A stretch of 64,000 nt of DNA from Actinomycetota bacterium (GTDB lineage Bacteria > Actinomycetota > Acidimicrobiia > Acidimicrobiales > MedAcidi-G1), in the NCBI GenBank assembly GCA_014381745.1, contig JACNLA010000028.1:248001-312000 (forward strand), given 5' to 3'. The first letter of the stretch is position 1. Every line of letters begins with the position of its first letter. Below, piece after piece: positions 36,586 to 47,036 of this stretch. The notes beneath the pieces are model-generated. The model was not told the DNA's origin and did no database searches. It saw nothing but the letters and a program-made list of their open reading frames with translations. A program made the translations under genes and the position numbers.

Positions 36586-38015
36586 CAGGTGCCCTCCTCC
36601 ATCGTCTCCGCCGGGCCGTTCCCACCGTCGGTCTCGGCGGAATCACCAGTTTTACCTAGTTCATCGGTCTCATCAGGGATCATTTCCGGTACCGGCTCGG
36701 GATCTTCGGGCGCATCCAGCACTGAGCGGTCCACCGGGTTGCCATCTTCGTCGACTATCTCGACCCTCTCGAGCAGCCAGTCGAGCGCAGCCTGTTTGCG
36801 CAGATCAGCCCTCACCTCGATCATCCGGCCCGACCCGGTGAGCATCTCGACCACCGTGGCCACATCGGACTGCGCCTGGGATGCGAGAGTCTCGAGGTAG
36901 GACTCGAGCGTTTCCGGGTCGGGGTCGAGGCCCTCAGCCTCGGCAACCGCCCGCAGCCCGAGATCGACCCGGGCTGCCACCTCGGCCGTTTCCCGGTACT
37001 CGTTGCGGAGGGTTGCAATGTCGCTGCCGATTGCCTCCAGATAGCGCTCAAACTCAAGCCCCTGGGAGTTGAGTCGCATCGCCATATCGCGGATACGCCC
37101 GTCGATCTCGGCATCAATCAGGGCCTCGGGCATGTCCATGTCGATCAGGTCGCCGACCGCCTGTGCCGTACGGTCCCGCACGAGCATCCCGGCCTGGTCC
37201 CACTTCATGGTGTCGATCCGGTCTCGCAGGTCTGCAAGCAGTTCATCGGCCGTGTCGAACTCGGAAGCTGCCACAGCAAAGGCATCGTCGACATCGGGCA
37301 GCACCTTGGCCTGGACCTCTCTGATTTCGATCCGGAAGTTGAGGAGGCCCTCCCCATCGGGGTGCTCGGCGTCGAACTCAACCGTGTCGCCGGCGCTGGC
37401 TCCCCGAAGGTTCTCGTCGATCTCGGGCACGACGGCCCCGGCTCCTACCTCGTAGAGATAGTCGGTGGTGGTGAGGCCCTCTACGGCTTCGCCGCTGAGG
37501 GTTCCCTCGATGTCGATGGTGACCTGGTCGCCGTCGGCGGCGGGACGCTCAACGGTCTCGAGGGTGGACTGCTGGTTGCGAAGCATCTGGATCTGGCTGT
37601 CGACCTCTGCGTCGGTGGCGACAGGGGCCGGAATCTCGACCCGCAGGGAGCTGTGGCCGGCAACGGAGGGACGTGGACGGACGGGAACCACCGCGTCAAA
37701 GGTGAGGTCGCCGTCTTCGACACCGCCGGTTATCTGGATCTCGGGTGAATCGATTACGTCAACTTCAAGTTCGGCGACAGCCCGGCCGTAGTAGTCAGGA
37801 AGCGCTGATTGAAGGGCCTCCTGGCGGCCGGCTCCCGTGCCGAGGCGTGCTTCGAGAATCTTGCGGGGTGCCTTGCCGGGTCTGAAGCCGGGAAGCCTGA
37901 CCTCGCGCGCCAGACGCTTGTAGGCCGCATCAACGGCGGTGTCGAACTCGGCAGCGTCGACGGCCACGGTCAGCTTGACCCGATCACCGTCCAGGGTCTC
38001 AATTGTTGTCTCCAC
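36585..38015 (-). CDS. tig: Trigger factor
   Basis: The 476-residue ribosome-bound chaperone and peptidyl-prolyl isomerase has the ribosome-docking motif [12 protein letters not shown] near residue 45. An FKBP-type domain ([19 protein letters not shown]) and the helical chaperone arms follow. The last 55 residues are very acidic with many Glu, Asp and Pro, longer than in most tig proteins. It is the first gene of the tig-clpP-clpX-folC-ndk run, the usual order. Confidence 0.96.
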   Translation of the reverse strand: METTIETLDGDRVKLTVAVDAAEFDTAVDAAYKRLAREVRLPGFRPGKAPRKILEARLGTGAGRQEALQSALPDYYGRAVAELEVDVIDSPEIQITGGVEDGDLTFDAVVPVRPRPSVAGHSSLRVEIPAPVATDAEVDSQIQMLRNQQSTLETVERPAADGDQVTIDIEGTLSGEAVEGLTTTDYLYEVGAGAVVPEIDENLRGASAGDTVEFDAEHPDGEGLLNFRIEIREVQAKVLPDVDDAFAVAASEFDTADELLADLRDRIDTMKWDQAGMLVRDRTAQAVGDLIDMDMPEALIDAEIDGRIRDMAMRLNSQGLEFERYLEAIGSDIATLRNEYRETAEVAARVDLGLRAVAEAEGLDPDPETLESYLETLASQAQSDVATVVEMLTGSGRMIEVRADLRKQAALDWLLERVEIVDEDGNPVDRSVLDAPEDPEPVPEMIPDETDELGKTGDSAETDGGNGPAETMEEGT

Positions 38016-38086
38016 AGTGCCCGGAGTGTACCGGCGGGCAGGTTGGCCTCGGCCCGGGATTCAGCTGCCTGTCTGCATGCCGAGCC

Positions 38087-38112
38087 AGGCCTGTATCAGG
38101 CCTGTATCAGGC
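38087..38112. repeat. 11-bp tandem duplication at the 3' end of the decarboxylase gene
   Basis: AGGCCTGTATC occurs twice head to tail, followed by a partial third copy (AGGC). The last copy includes the stop codon of the decarboxylase gene on the minus strand. It looks like a recent replication-slippage duplication in the gap before tig. Confidence 0.8.
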
Positions 38113-39471
38113 GAGCGTGTCGAGCACCACCTCAAGATCTTCGACGGTCGTCCGAGGGTTGACCATGCAGAATCGCAGAGCAGGGGCACCGTCAACCGAG
38201 GTGGGCACCACCAGTGCCGAACCCTCGGTCAGGAGGGAGTCTGACCAGCTCGCATACTGCTCCAGGGTCCACCCGGTCCTGCGGAACGCCAGAATTGAGA
38301 GGGTCGGTTCCATGATCAGGTCAAGGTGGGGTGCCGCTTCGATGAGGGCGGCTCCAGCGCGGGTCACAGCGAGGGTCTGTTCGACCGCCTCGGAATAGGA
38401 GCGGGTGCCGTGGACGGTGAGCGAGAACCAGAACGGAAGTCCTCGGGGCCTGCGGCTGAGATGGTGTGCATAGTCGCTGGGGTTCCATTCGCCTCGCTCG
38501 TTGATCGACTCGAGGTAGCCGGCCTCCTGCGTGTGGGCGCGCCGTGCGTCGTCGGGGTCCCTGTACAACAGGGCCGCGCAGTCGTACGGAGCGAAGAGCC
38601 ACTTGTGCGGGTCCACGATCAGGGAGTCGCAGTGCTCTATCCCGTTGAAGAGGTGGCGAATCGACCCGGCGGCGAGGCCGGCTGCGCCGTAGGCACCGTC
38701 GACGTGGAACCAGAGAGAGTTTGCGGCGGCAACCGAGGCCACCTCGTCGAGGGCGTCGACCACACCAAGGTTGGTCGTTCCGGAGGTGGCGACTACAGCG
38801 AACACCTCGGTTCCCTCGGGACGTGTCGCGACTGCTTCGGCCACGGCATCACCCCGGAGCCTCCTGTCCGGGCCTGTCGGGGCAAGGAGGACGTCGACGT
38901 CCATCACCCGTGCCGCCGAGCTCACCGAGGAGTGGGCATCCTCTGAGGCCACCACTGCCCATCGGCCTGGCCTCTTATGGGTGCCGCCGCGACGTCTGAC
39001 GGCCTTGTCCCGGGCTGCCACCAGAGCCGAGAGGTTTCCCATGGTTCCGCCGGAGACGAAGCAGCCTCCGGCAGTCTCGGGCATGCCGGCCAGGTCGGCT
39101 ATCCATCTCAGGGCCTGGTTCTCGGCGTAGATGGCACCGGCGCCGTCGAACCACCAGGTGGCCGACATCGCCGATGCACCCACAACAAGGTCAAAGAGAA
39201 CAGCAGCATCTGTGGGAGCGCACGGAACCCACGCGAAGTAGCGGGGATGGTCGACAGAGAGGCAGGCTGGCGCCAGGTGGTCAGCGAAGATGGCGAGTGC
39301 CGCAGCCCCGCCCAACCCCTCCTCTGTGATGGTCATTCCGACAGCCTCGCCAAGCCGGTCGGCGGCCACGGGCGTGTCTATAGGTGGCTCCATGCGAATC
39401 CGGTCGAGCGCATACTCGAACACTGACTGCGCCAACTCGTCGGTCGCCTCGCTGTATTCATGCATACCCAT
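38107..39471 (-). CDS. Pyridoxal phosphate-dependent group II decarboxylase
   Basis: The 454-residue enzyme belongs to the family of aromatic-amino-acid, glutamate and diaminobutyrate decarboxylases. The cofactor lysine is in DPHKWLF, with the partner aspartate in WFHVDGAYGAAG, and SGGTMGNLSALVAARDKA binds the phosphate. The substrate cannot be decided from sequence. I start at ATG 39471, which has a GGGAGG ribosome-binding site eight bases upstream; another ATG is two codons further in. It lies between tig and tRNA-Gly and is not obviously part of either operon. Confidence 0.93.
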   Translation of the reverse strand: MGMHEYSEATDELAQSVFEYALDRIRMEPPIDTPVAADRLGEAVGMTITEEGLGGAAALAIFADHLAPACLSVDHPRYFAWVPCAPTDAAVLFDLVVGASAMSATWWFDGAGAIYAENQALRWIADLAGMPETAGGCFVSGGTMGNLSALVAARDKAVRRRGGTHKRPGRWAVVASEDAHSSVSSAARVMDVDVLLAPTGPDRRLRGDAVAEAVATRPEGTEVFAVVATSGTTNLGVVDALDEVASVAAANSLWFHVDGAYGAAGLAAGSIRHLFNGIEHCDSLIVDPHKWLFAPYDCAALLYRDPDDARRAHTQEAGYLESINERGEWNPSDYAHHLSRRPRGLPFWFSLTVHGTRSYSEAVEQTLAVTRAGAALIEAAPHLDLIMEPTLSILAFRRTGWTLEQYASWSDSLLTEGSALVVPTSVDGAPALRFCMVNPRTTVEDLEVVLDTLA

Positions 39472-39554
39472 TGCTTCCACCTCCCGGCGGGAGGCTACGC
39501 ACATGCCGACCGGACGGCTCGCCTAGCGTGCTCCCGGATACGCTTTCTGGCGCC

Positions 39555-39626
39555 GCGGGTGTAGTTCAACGGCTAGAACCTCAGCCTTCCAAGCTGATGA
39601 TGAGGGTTCGATTCCCTTCACCCGCT
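39555..39626 (+). tRNA. tRNA-Gly (anticodon TCC)
   Basis: The acceptor GCGGGTG pairs with CACCCGC, and the anticodon loop CTTCCAA gives anticodon TCC. The T-loop is TTCGATT, the discriminator base is T, and CCA is not encoded. It stands alone between the decarboxylase and phosphodiesterase genes. Confidence 0.96.
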
Positions 39627-39673
39627 CATTTGCCGCAGCTGTCAGCGGCGAGCCGGTCGCCGGGATTCCGCCT

Positions 39674-40540
39674 GTGGCCCGTATCCTCGACCCGGTGCTG
39701 ATCGCCCAGATCTCCGACTGCCATATCCGCGACAGCGTGGGCATGTTCGGTGGCCTCGTGGACACCTCAGAGACCCTGGCGGGAGTTGTTCGTCACCTCA
39801 ACGACCTGAACCCTGCGCCCGACCTCGTGTTGGCAACGGGTGATCTGACCGACGACGGCACTGAAATCCAGTATTCGATGTTTCTAGACCTCGTGTCCGA
39901 TCTGGCGATTCCTCTCCTTCCCCTACCTGGTAACCACGACGTGGGCGATGCCTTCCGGGCGGCTTTTGCCGACCGCCTACCGGACACGGTCGCCGAGGGC
40001 CACTGCAGCTACGTGGTCGACGACCACCCTGTCAGGCTGGTCGGGCTTGACACCCTGATACCCGGTCGACACGACGGCCGCTTCGACGAACGGCACGAGG
40101 AATGGCTGGACCGCGTGCTGCACGCGGCACCCGAACGACCGACCCTGGTCTTCACCCATTTCCCACCGTTCACGTCGGGCCTGACGTTCATGGACCTGTC
40201 AGGCCTGGACGGTGCCGACCGTCTGCGGGACGTCCTGAAACGCCACCCTCAGGTGAAGCTCCTGGTTGCCGGCCACCTCCACCGGCCCATTCAGACCACG
40301 ATCGGCTCGACCCTTGTCTCGGTGTGTCCCTCCACGGGCAACCAACTGGGCCTCGAGCTTGACCCCATGAGCGGATCCGCTGTCGACGAGCCGCCGGCAT
40401 ACCAGTTGCACAACTGGGACGGCCAGAACTTCGTTACCCACACGGCGACGGTGTGGGCGGGAAAGCGGATGGACCTCTCAGAGTTCGTCGCCGAGGTGCA
40501 CCGGCGTTCGGCCGCCGGCGAGGGCTCGCCGAAGTCCTGA
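39674..40540 (+). CDS. Metallophosphoesterase, CpdA/class III phosphodiesterase type
   Basis: The 288-residue protein shows the full two-metal phosphoesterase set: ISDCHI, GDLTDDG, LPGNHDVG, VFTHFPPF and VAGHLHRP. This pattern matches the class III cyclic nucleotide phosphodiesterase family (CpdA/Rv0805), though such enzymes often prefer other phosphodiesters. The usual DxH is DCH here. The start is a GTG; a second GTG seven codons later is possible. It converges on the RamB-type gene. Confidence 0.88.
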   Translation: MARILDPVLIAQISDCHIRDSVGMFGGLVDTSETLAGVVRHLNDLNPAPDLVLATGDLTDDGTEIQYSMFLDLVSDLAIPLLPLPGNHDVGDAFRAAFADRLPDTVAEGHCSYVVDDHPVRLVGLDTLIPGRHDGRFDERHEEWLDRVLHAAPERPTLVFTHFPPFTSGLTFMDLSGLDGADRLRDVLKRHPQVKLLVAGHLHRPIQTTIGSTLVSVCPSTGNQLGLELDPMSGSAVDEPPAYQLHNWDGQNFVTHTATVWAGKRMDLSEFVAEVHRRSAAGEGSPKS

Positions 40541-40558
40541 TCTGGCCTGGTTGTTCGC

Positions 40559-42037
40559 TCAGCCTGGCCCGGCCTGGCGGTCAAGGAACCGGTAGACGTT
40601 CAAGAGGTCAATACCCGGGAACGAGGTGAACTCCTGGCTGGCCGGGGGCAGAGCCGCAAGGACGAAGCTGCGTTCGGCAGCCGAGGGCCATGCAATGCCT
40701 TCCCAACGCTCCAAAATGTCGGGGTCGATGAGATCATCGTCGGTCCGGGCGCTGACACGCCGGAGGGTCTCCCCTCCCCTGAACCATTTCGAGTCGGCTG
40801 CACGGCAGCCGAGGGTGACCGCAAACGGGGTCCGCTCGGTGGCGTTTTCTATGTAGGAGACACACCAGAACTCGCCGGCCTCGGTTGTCGTGAACTGGTA
40901 GTGGAGTATCTCGGACCCACCCCAGGCCTGTCGGGCACCCCACCTGCGACCCAGTCGGGCCCCCTCGAGGGCGCCGTCGGGGTCGCAGGGAAACTCGATT
41001 CCATCGTTCTCGTAGGCCTTTGTGATGGTTCCCTCAGGATCGGTCCGCAGGAAGTGCACCGGGATGTCCAGCTTCGCTGTTGCCAGGTTTGTGAACCTGT
41101 GGGCTGCCATCTCGTATGAGACGTAGTACCTCTCCTTGAGGTCCTCGATGGAGAGGTCGTGGTCGGCCTTGGCCGACTCGAGGAAGCCGAGTGCTGCCGT
41201 TTCCGGGACAAGCACGGCAGCGGCGAAGTAGTTGGACTCGATGCGTTGCCGCAGATAGCCCTCGAAGTCCGTGGTTTCGGCGTGCTCGAGCACGAAGTGT
41301 CCAAGGGTCTGAAGGATGACCGAGCGGGCCGCCCTGACGGTGAGGTCGTCGCGCTGTGGGATGTAGATGATTCGCTTGCGGGTATCTGTGACCGAGCGTG
41401 CGGTCATGGGCATTCCCTTTACCCGTTCGACCGTGAAGCCGTAGTGGGTTGCCAGGTCGGTCAGGTGCTTCTCGGAGGGCGGGCCCTCACCCGCGTAACC
41501 AGCCGCGGCCAGGCCCTCTGCAGCGACCTGCTCGATGCCGGCGAAGTAGTTGTCCCTTGCCCGCATCTCGGTTCGCAGAGCCAGGTTGGCGCTACGGGCA
41601 CGATCACCTGCTTCGAGGCTTGCCAGCCCCGTCCTGGTCACCGCCAACCCGGGCAGAGCGTTGTAGAGGCCGACCAGAGCCTCAAGGGCGTCATCTTCGA
41701 GGCGCGCACCTGCCCTGACCGCGGGTAGGTCCAGGGCTGCCCGCCAGTTACCTGCCTGGAGACGCTCCAGGTCGATCTCGAGCGCCGCACGACGGGTGGG
41801 CGGTGTCGGATCCAAAAGGTCCGCGGTGCTGCACCCGAGGGCAGTGGCTAGCCCGGCAAGAACGCCCAACTTGGGTTCGATTCGGCCGTTCTCCACCTGG
41901 GACAGGTAGGAGGCGGGTCGCTGGATCTGCCTACCCAACTCGGCAAGTGTCAGACCAGCGCTACGCCGGTGATACCTGAGCCGGTGACCGAGCACCAGGG
42001 GGTCATAGGCGGTGCCCTCTGCTGGTGTTTCGAGCAT
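40559..42037 (-). CDS. ramB: RamB-type transcriptional regulator (XRE HTH, ImmA/IrrE-like, ScfR family)
   Basis: The 492-residue protein has an N-terminal helix-turn-helix of the XRE type (AELGRQIQRPASYLSQVENG, about residues 33-52). A central ImmA/IrrE-like domain follows with TLGHFVLEHAE, where the usual HExxH protease site is altered. The C-terminal region is typical of short-chain fatty acyl regulators. RamB of Corynebacterium and Mycobacterium controls acetate and glyoxylate genes. Here the gene is divergent from aceB-aceA and shares a 187-base gap with them, which strongly supports the same role. A GGAGAA ribosome-binding site precedes the ATG. Confidence 0.9.
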   Translation of the reverse strand: MLETPAEGTAYDPLVLGHRLRYHRRSAGLTLAELGRQIQRPASYLSQVENGRIEPKLGVLAGLATALGCSTADLLDPTPPTRRAALEIDLERLQAGNWRAALDLPAVRAGARLEDDALEALVGLYNALPGLAVTRTGLASLEAGDRARSANLALRTEMRARDNYFAGIEQVAAEGLAAAGYAGEGPPSEKHLTDLATHYGFTVERVKGMPMTARSVTDTRKRIIYIPQRDDLTVRAARSVILQTLGHFVLEHAETTDFEGYLRQRIESNYFAAAVLVPETAALGFLESAKADHDLSIEDLKERYYVSYEMAAHRFTNLATAKLDIPVHFLRTDPEGTITKAYENDGIEFPCDPDGALEGARLGRRWGARQAWGGSEILHYQFTTTEAGEFWCVSYIENATERTPFAVTLGCRAADSKWFRGGETLRRVSARTDDDLIDPDILERWEGIAWPSAAERSFVLAALPPASQEFTSFPGIDLLNVYRFLDRQAGPG

Positions 42038-42183
42038 GGACTACTTCTCCTGGTTCGAACAGACGGTCCGTCTCTGTGTCTGGCGCACACGGTACTCAGA
42101 CATGTCGAAAATCTCCAATAATTGCGAATAGCGGACATCTACAGCGATCTTCAGCCCCGCCTGCTACCGGCTCGGCCCGAATA

Positions 42184-42189
42184 TTGACA
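42184..42189 (+). promoter_or_regulatory. Possible -35 element of the aceB promoter
   Basis: TTGACA matches the -35 consensus exactly and lies 41 bases before the aceB GTG in the ramB-aceB gap. No good -10 hexamer follows at the usual distance, as might be expected for an activator-dependent promoter. AT-rich patches ATTGCGAATA (42121-42130) and ATTGACAAATA (42183-42193) could be regulator sites. None is proven. Confidence 0.3.
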
Positions 42190-42224
42190 AATACTCTCTG
42201 TGACATCATCTGTTGGGGGCTCTC

Positions 42225-43820
42225 GTGGGCGAAACATCAAACCTGGACGGGATCCAGATCAGCGATCACCCCCTCAGCACCGAGGTGTTCACGCCCGGGG
42301 CCGAGGCATTCGTGGCCGACCTCGTCCGCTCGTTCCGCGACCGACGAACCGACCTGCTCCGAAACAGGGTCCTTCGCCAGGACCGTCTGAACTCGGGGTG
42401 GCGCCCAGATTTCCTCCCCGAGACCTCTGAGATCAGATCAGGGGCATGGACAGTTGCACCACCGCCGACCGACCTCATGGACCGCCGGGTGGAGATCACG
42501 GGCCCCACCGACCGGAAGATGATGATCAACGCCCTCAACTCCGGCGCACGGGCGTTCATGGCCGATCTGGAGGACTCGACAAGCCCCACATGGGACAACG
42601 TGCTCGAGGGCCAGGTGAACCTACGCGACGCTGCTCGCCGCAACCTCGAGCTGAGCAGTGCGGGCAAGGAGTACAGCCTCAACGACGAGATCGCCACCCT
42701 CATGGTCCGCCCCCGGGGCTGGCACCTCGACGAGAACCACGTGGTCGTCGACGGGCAACCCGCCCCGGCCAGCCTCGTGGATTTCGGCATGGCATTTTTT
42801 CACAATGCCCGCGAAGCACTCGAGCGAGGCACCGGCCCCTACTTCTACCTCCCCAAGTTGGAGGGTCATCTTGAGGCCCGCCTCTGGAACGACGTCTTCT
42901 GTCACGCCCAGGATGCGCTCGACATTCCGAGGGGATCTATCAGGGCGACGGTTCTAATCGAGACCGTCCTGGCTGCCTTCGAGATGGACGAGATCCTCTA
43001 CGAGTTGCGGGAACACTCCGCCGGCCTCAACGCCGGGCGCTGGGACTACATCTTCAGCGTTGCCAAGAAGTTCGCCAGCGACCCCCGATTTGTGCTCCCC
43101 GACCGTGCCGACGTGACGATGACGGTCCCGTTCATGAGGGCGTACACGGAGTTGATGGTTGCAACGTGTCACAGGCGGGGAGCCCACGCCATCGGCGGCA
43201 TGGCCGCCTTCATCCCCAACCGCCGTGACCCCGAGGTGACAGAACAGGCCCTGTCCCAGGTGGCTGCGGACAAGCGGCGCGAGGCGACTGATGGTTGTGA
43301 CGGAACATGGGTTGCTCACCCCGACCTGATTGCTGTTGCGCTGGCCGAGTTCGATGCGGTCCTCGGAGACGGAGCCAACCAGGTCCAGCGACAGCGCTCG
43401 GACGTGTCCGTGACAGCCGACGACCTGCTTTCGGTAGACCAGACCGGTGGCGCCGTCACAGCCGGCGGCCTCGACACCAACGTTTATGTGGGGCTCCGGT
43501 ACCTGGCCTCATGGCTGGCTGGCACGGGGGCGGCAGCAATCAACAACCTCATGGAGGACGCTGCCACCGCCGAGATCAGCAGGGCACAGGTCTGGCAGTG
43601 GGTCCGTCATGGTTCAGAGCTGGAGGACGGTCGCACGATCACACCCGATCTTGTGAGAGGCGTCATCGACACCCAGATGCTCGTAATCGCCGAGGATCTA
43701 GGCGCCGAGGCCTTCGAGACTCTTCCCTTCGACAAGGCCCGAGAGGTTTTTGAGCAGGTGGCGCTGGCCGACGAGTTCGTCGAGTTCCTCACCCTCCCCG
43801 CCTACAAGCTCCTGGACTGA
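42225..43820 (+). CDS. aceB: Malate synthase A
   Basis: The 531-residue enzyme condenses glyoxylate and acetyl-CoA to malate in the glyoxylate shunt. The family marks are [42 protein letters not shown] and [24 protein letters not shown]. The late [13 protein letters not shown] is also typical of isoform A. I prefer GTG 42225, which follows a G-rich ribosome-binding site (GGGGG, six bases upstream); a TTG at 42213 in the same frame is the alternative. aceA follows 71 bases after the stop, so both enzymes of the shunt are expressed together. Confidence 0.96.
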   Translation: MGETSNLDGIQISDHPLSTEVFTPGAEAFVADLVRSFRDRRTDLLRNRVLRQDRLNSGWRPDFLPETSEIRSGAWTVAPPPTDLMDRRVEITGPTDRKMMINALNSGARAFMADLEDSTSPTWDNVLEGQVNLRDAARRNLELSSAGKEYSLNDEIATLMVRPRGWHLDENHVVVDGQPAPASLVDFGMAFFHNAREALERGTGPYFYLPKLEGHLEARLWNDVFCHAQDALDIPRGSIRATVLIETVLAAFEMDEILYELREHSAGLNAGRWDYIFSVAKKFASDPRFVLPDRADVTMTVPFMRAYTELMVATCHRRGAHAIGGMAAFIPNRRDPEVTEQALSQVAADKRREATDGCDGTWVAHPDLIAVALAEFDAVLGDGANQVQRQRSDVSVTADDLLSVDQTGGAVTAGGLDTNVYVGLRYLASWLAGTGAAAINNLMEDAATAEISRAQVWQWVRHGSELEDGRTITPDLVRGVIDTQMLVIAEDLGAEAFETLPFDKAREVFEQVALADEFVEFLTLPAYKLLD

Positions 43821-43891
43821 ATACGAAAGCAACACAAGAACCAACACGGGCCCACCTGAGGGTGGACACCAGAGCGAAAGAGAGCCAGACG

Positions 43892-45178
43892 ATGCGAGAC
43901 AGTTTCCACAAACAGGTCGAGGACCTGGAACAGGACTGGGCCGAGAACCCACGTTGGGCCGGCACACAGCGCGACTACAGCGCGGCCGACGTGGTGCGCC
44001 TGCGCGGTTCGTACCTTCCGGCGTGTTCGCTGGCCCGCCATGGTTCAGACAGGTTGTGGGAGCAACTCCACGACATGGACTACGTGCACGCCCTTGGAGC
44101 CATGAGCGGCGGACAGGCTATCCAGTATGTCAAGGGCGGCCTTCCGGCCCTGTACCTGTCGGGCTGGCAGGTGGCCGGCGACGCCAACACCGCCGGCCAC
44201 GTCTACCCGGACCAGAGCCTCTACCCGGTCAACTCCGTACCGACCCTCGTGGAACGCCTCAACAACGCCCTCCGACGTGCCGACCAGATCGAGTGGTACG
44301 AAAACGACGGCGAGGTGCTGCGCGACTGGCTGGTTCCGATCGTGGCCGATGGTGAGGCCGGTTTCGGCGGCGCCCTCAACGTCTTCGAGTTGATGAAGCG
44401 CATGCTGCGTTCCGGTGCTGCGGGCGTCCACTTCGAGGACCAGTTGGCATCTGAGAAGAAGTGCGGCCACATGGGCGGCAAGGTTCTGATTCCGACCCAG
44501 CAGCACGTTCGTACCCTCACAGCGGCCCGCCTGGCCGCCGACGTGCTGGGCGTGCCGTCAATCCTGATCGCACGCACCGATGCACTTGCGGCAACGCTGA
44601 TCACAAGCGACGTGGACGAGCGCGACCGGCCGTTCCTCTCTGGCGGCCGTACCGCTGAGGGGTTCTTTGAGACCGAACCCGGCATGGCCACGCCTATCTC
44701 CAGGGGCCTCGCCTATGCGCCCTACTGCGACCTCATCTGGTGCGAGACCGGCACACCGACGCTCGAGCAGGCCCAGGAGTTCGCCGACGCGATCCACGCC
44801 GAGTACCCGGACAAGATGCTGGCCTACAACTGCTCACCCTCCTTTAACTGGAAGGGGGCACTCGACGACGCCACCATTGCCACGTTCCAGAAGGAACTGG
44901 GGGCCATGGGGTACAAGTTCCAGTTCATCACCCTGGCAGGCTGGCATGCGCTGAACGCCTCGGCCTTTGACCTGGCACGTGGCTACACGAAGAGCGACAT
45001 GACCGCGTACGTCGAGTTGCAGCAGCGTGAGTTTGGAATGGAAGACGACGGCTACACGGCCACCCGCCACCAGCGCGAGGTAGGCGCCGGCTACTTCGAC
45101 CAGGTAGCCACCGTCATCTCGGGCGGCTCAGCATCGACGTTGGCCATCACAGGCTCAACTGAAGAGGAGCAGTTCTAG
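43892..45178 (+). CDS. aceA: Isocitrate lyase
   Basis: The 428-residue enzyme splits isocitrate into glyoxylate and succinate. The catalytic loop KKCGHMGGK, the metal-binding SILIARTDA stretch and [12 protein letters not shown] are all present. I start at ATG 43892 ([16 protein letters not shown]); an upstream GTG at 43862 would add 10 residues. The gene is second in the aceB-aceA pair under the divergent RamB-type regulator and is followed by a strong hairpin. Confidence 0.97.
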   Translation: MRDSFHKQVEDLEQDWAENPRWAGTQRDYSAADVVRLRGSYLPACSLARHGSDRLWEQLHDMDYVHALGAMSGGQAIQYVKGGLPALYLSGWQVAGDANTAGHVYPDQSLYPVNSVPTLVERLNNALRRADQIEWYENDGEVLRDWLVPIVADGEAGFGGALNVFELMKRMLRSGAAGVHFEDQLASEKKCGHMGGKVLIPTQQHVRTLTAARLAADVLGVPSILIARTDALAATLITSDVDERDRPFLSGGRTAEGFFETEPGMATPISRGLAYAPYCDLIWCETGTPTLEQAQEFADAIHAEYPDKMLAYNCSPSFNWKGALDDATIATFQKELGAMGYKFQFITLAGWHALNASAFDLARGYTKSDMTAYVELQQREFGMEDDGYTATRHQREVGAGYFDQVATVISGGSASTLAITGSTEEEQF

Positions 45179-45222
45179 AGGTCACCCTCCCCTAGGTACC
45201 GGCCCGCCTGGACTGCTCCTGG

Positions 45223-45249
45223 TCCCCGATCGCCAGCCGCGATCGGGGA
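45223..45249 (+). terminator. 11-bp perfect hairpin after aceA
   Basis: TCCCCGATCGC and GCGATCGGGGA pair perfectly around loop CAGCC, 45 bases after the aceA stop. Only a weak T-stretch follows, so it may work with Rho or as an mRNA 3' stabiliser. Confidence 0.65.
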
Positions 45250-45287
45250 TCGTTACCCACGGCCCTGGTCTGTTCTACGGTCACGCC

Positions 45288-46547
45288 GTGCCCGCATCAA
45301 TGCTCCGTCGCTGCTCTCCCATTCCCGTGGCGGTGTTGATCCTGCTTGCCCTCACCACCCCGACCGCCTCAGCTGACGAGATCGCCACCGAGTCGACCCG
45401 GAGTCAGGTTCCACTCGGCGTCGTGATGCTCGACGGGATTGCCTTCCCGATCGTCGAGGAGCACCCTGTAGCACCAACGGTCCTCACACCATGTGCGAAC
45501 GAAATTCGACTCATGGCCGGAACAAGGCTCGAGACCGTCGACATTGTGATCGACCCCGGCCATGGCGGCCCCGAGACCGGGTCCGTCGGCGTCGGCAGGC
45601 TCTATGAAAGGGACCTCAACCTGGATGTAGCGCTCCTTGCCGAACAGGAGCTTGTGGACCTCGGCTACTCGGTGACTCTTACCCGACGGACCGACCTGCA
45701 CATGCCGATCCGCCAGCGCACCTCCATCGCCAGCGCGCTGGCGCCGCGCGTGTTCATCTCGATACACCACAACGGCGGTGCTGTACGCCCCTCGGACGAC
45801 CCCGGTACAGAAACCTTCCACCAGGTCGATAACCCCGATTCCAAGCGCCTTGCAGGAATCCTCTACGAGGAACTCCATGAGACCTTCTCTGCCTACGACG
45901 TATCCTGGGTGGACACGGTCCATCAGGGTGCATCGTCGCGCCTGAAGGCGTCGGGTGAAGACGCCTACGGGGTATTGCGTCTGGCGCCCGAGGTGACATC
46001 TGTTATCACCGAGGCCCTGTACATGTCCCATTCGCCCGAGGCAAAGCTGATGGCCGACCCCGCTGTTCAGGCGGCCGAGGCCGCCGCACTGGCAAGGGGC
46101 ATCGACCGCTACCTGACAACCGATGATCCCGGCTCGGGATTTCGAAGGTCCTTTGTTGACCCCGCCATGACAGGCACGGGAACCGGAGTTGGCTGCGTCG
46201 ACCCGGACTACGCCAGTTGGTCCGAGGTCACCTCGGCCTACGACGCTGTCGAACATGAGGCTCTCCTCGTAGCTGCCGGTCGCCTCGGCAGGTCACCGGA
46301 CTGGATGCAGCGCTTCGGGGTTCGCACCCTCGACTTCTTCAGTCGTCTCGAACGGCGCACATCGGACGTATCCCGACCATCGCTGCGGACCCCGGGCACG
46401 TCGGGAGACGTGCTCGTGACCTCCTCATGGACCGGTGAGGAGCGAAGGGTCCTGCAGCGCGTGGCCGACCTCTACGAAATCACCGAGGCTGAAGCCCAGA
46501 AACTGGGTGCCGAGCTCATGGTGCTCCTGGCCGGCCGTCTCGGATGA
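45288..46547 (+). CDS. N-acetylmuramoyl-L-alanine amidase (Amidase_3), secreted
   Basis: The 419-residue protein has an N-terminal signal peptide (PVAVLILLALTTPTASA, cleavage after ASA near residue 29). A zinc amidase domain follows, with VIDPGHGG near residue 88, the Glu in YERDLNLDVALLAEQEL, SIHHNGG and a late EALYMSHSPEA. It cleaves the bond between MurNAc and the peptide stem. About 130 residues follow the domain, helical and of unknown role. It starts 38 bases after the aceA hairpin, so it has its own transcription. Confidence 0.92.
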   Translation: MPASMLRRCSPIPVAVLILLALTTPTASADEIATESTRSQVPLGVVMLDGIAFPIVEEHPVAPTVLTPCANEIRLMAGTRLETVDIVIDPGHGGPETGSVGVGRLYERDLNLDVALLAEQELVDLGYSVTLTRRTDLHMPIRQRTSIASALAPRVFISIHHNGGAVRPSDDPGTETFHQVDNPDSKRLAGILYEELHETFSAYDVSWVDTVHQGASSRLKASGEDAYGVLRLAPEVTSVITEALYMSHSPEAKLMADPAVQAAEAAALARGIDRYLTTDDPGSGFRRSFVDPAMTGTGTGVGCVDPDYASWSEVTSAYDAVEHEALLVAAGRLGRSPDWMQRFGVRTLDFFSRLERRTSDVSRPSLRTPGTSGDVLVTSSWTGEERRVLQRVADLYEITEAEAQKLGAELMVLLAGRLG

Positions 46548-46557
46548 GACAGAACGC

Positions 46558-46983
46558 TCACTCGTCTCCCCAGCCGCCCCTTCGTTCGGATTTGCGCTGA
46601 CCCCGCTGACGTTTGGCTCGCAACCTTCGCTCGACCGCTCCCCTACCGGGCCTCGTCGGGCGCCTCGGCCTTCTGGTCTCCCGGGCCTCCTGGATCCGCT
46701 GCTCGAGCAGGTCAAGGGCACGGTGGCGGTTTCTGGTCTGCGACCTGCTGGCATCAACGACAACCCGAATGGTCGAGCCCAGCTTCTCGATAAGCACCGT
46801 TCTGACCTCATCGTCGATTCCGCGCGCTGCGGTGAGGTCAAGGTCGGCCTCAACCCTTGAGTTGACCCGGTTGGCGTGCTGACCACCGGGCCCACCCGAG
46901 GGGCCAAAGCGCCAGGTGACCTCTGATGCAGGAACCCTGCAACCCGGGCCGGCTGAAAGGACCCGATCGTCTGGCCGCGACAT
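46558..46983 (-). CDS. arfB: Alternative ribosome-rescue factor ArfB (peptidyl-tRNA hydrolase)
   Basis: The 141-residue protein has the GGQ loop GPSGGPGGQHANRVNSRVE and a very basic C-terminal tail rich in Arg and Lys. This is the layout of ArfB/YaeJ, which enters the empty mRNA channel of stalled ribosomes and frees the nascent chain. The size is right; full release factors are much longer. It converges on the amidase gene with a ten-base gap. Confidence 0.93.
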   Translation of the reverse strand: MSRPDDRVLSAGPGCRVPASEVTWRFGPSGGPGGQHANRVNSRVEADLDLTAARGIDDEVRTVLIEKLGSTIRVVVDASRSQTRNRHRALDLLEQRIQEARETRRPRRPTRPGRGAVERRLRAKRQRGQRKSERRGGWGDE

Positions 46984-47036
46984 GGCCCAAGGGTAGGTCT
47001 TGGGGCCGGGTGTGTCGGAGTACCGCTGGTAGGCCC

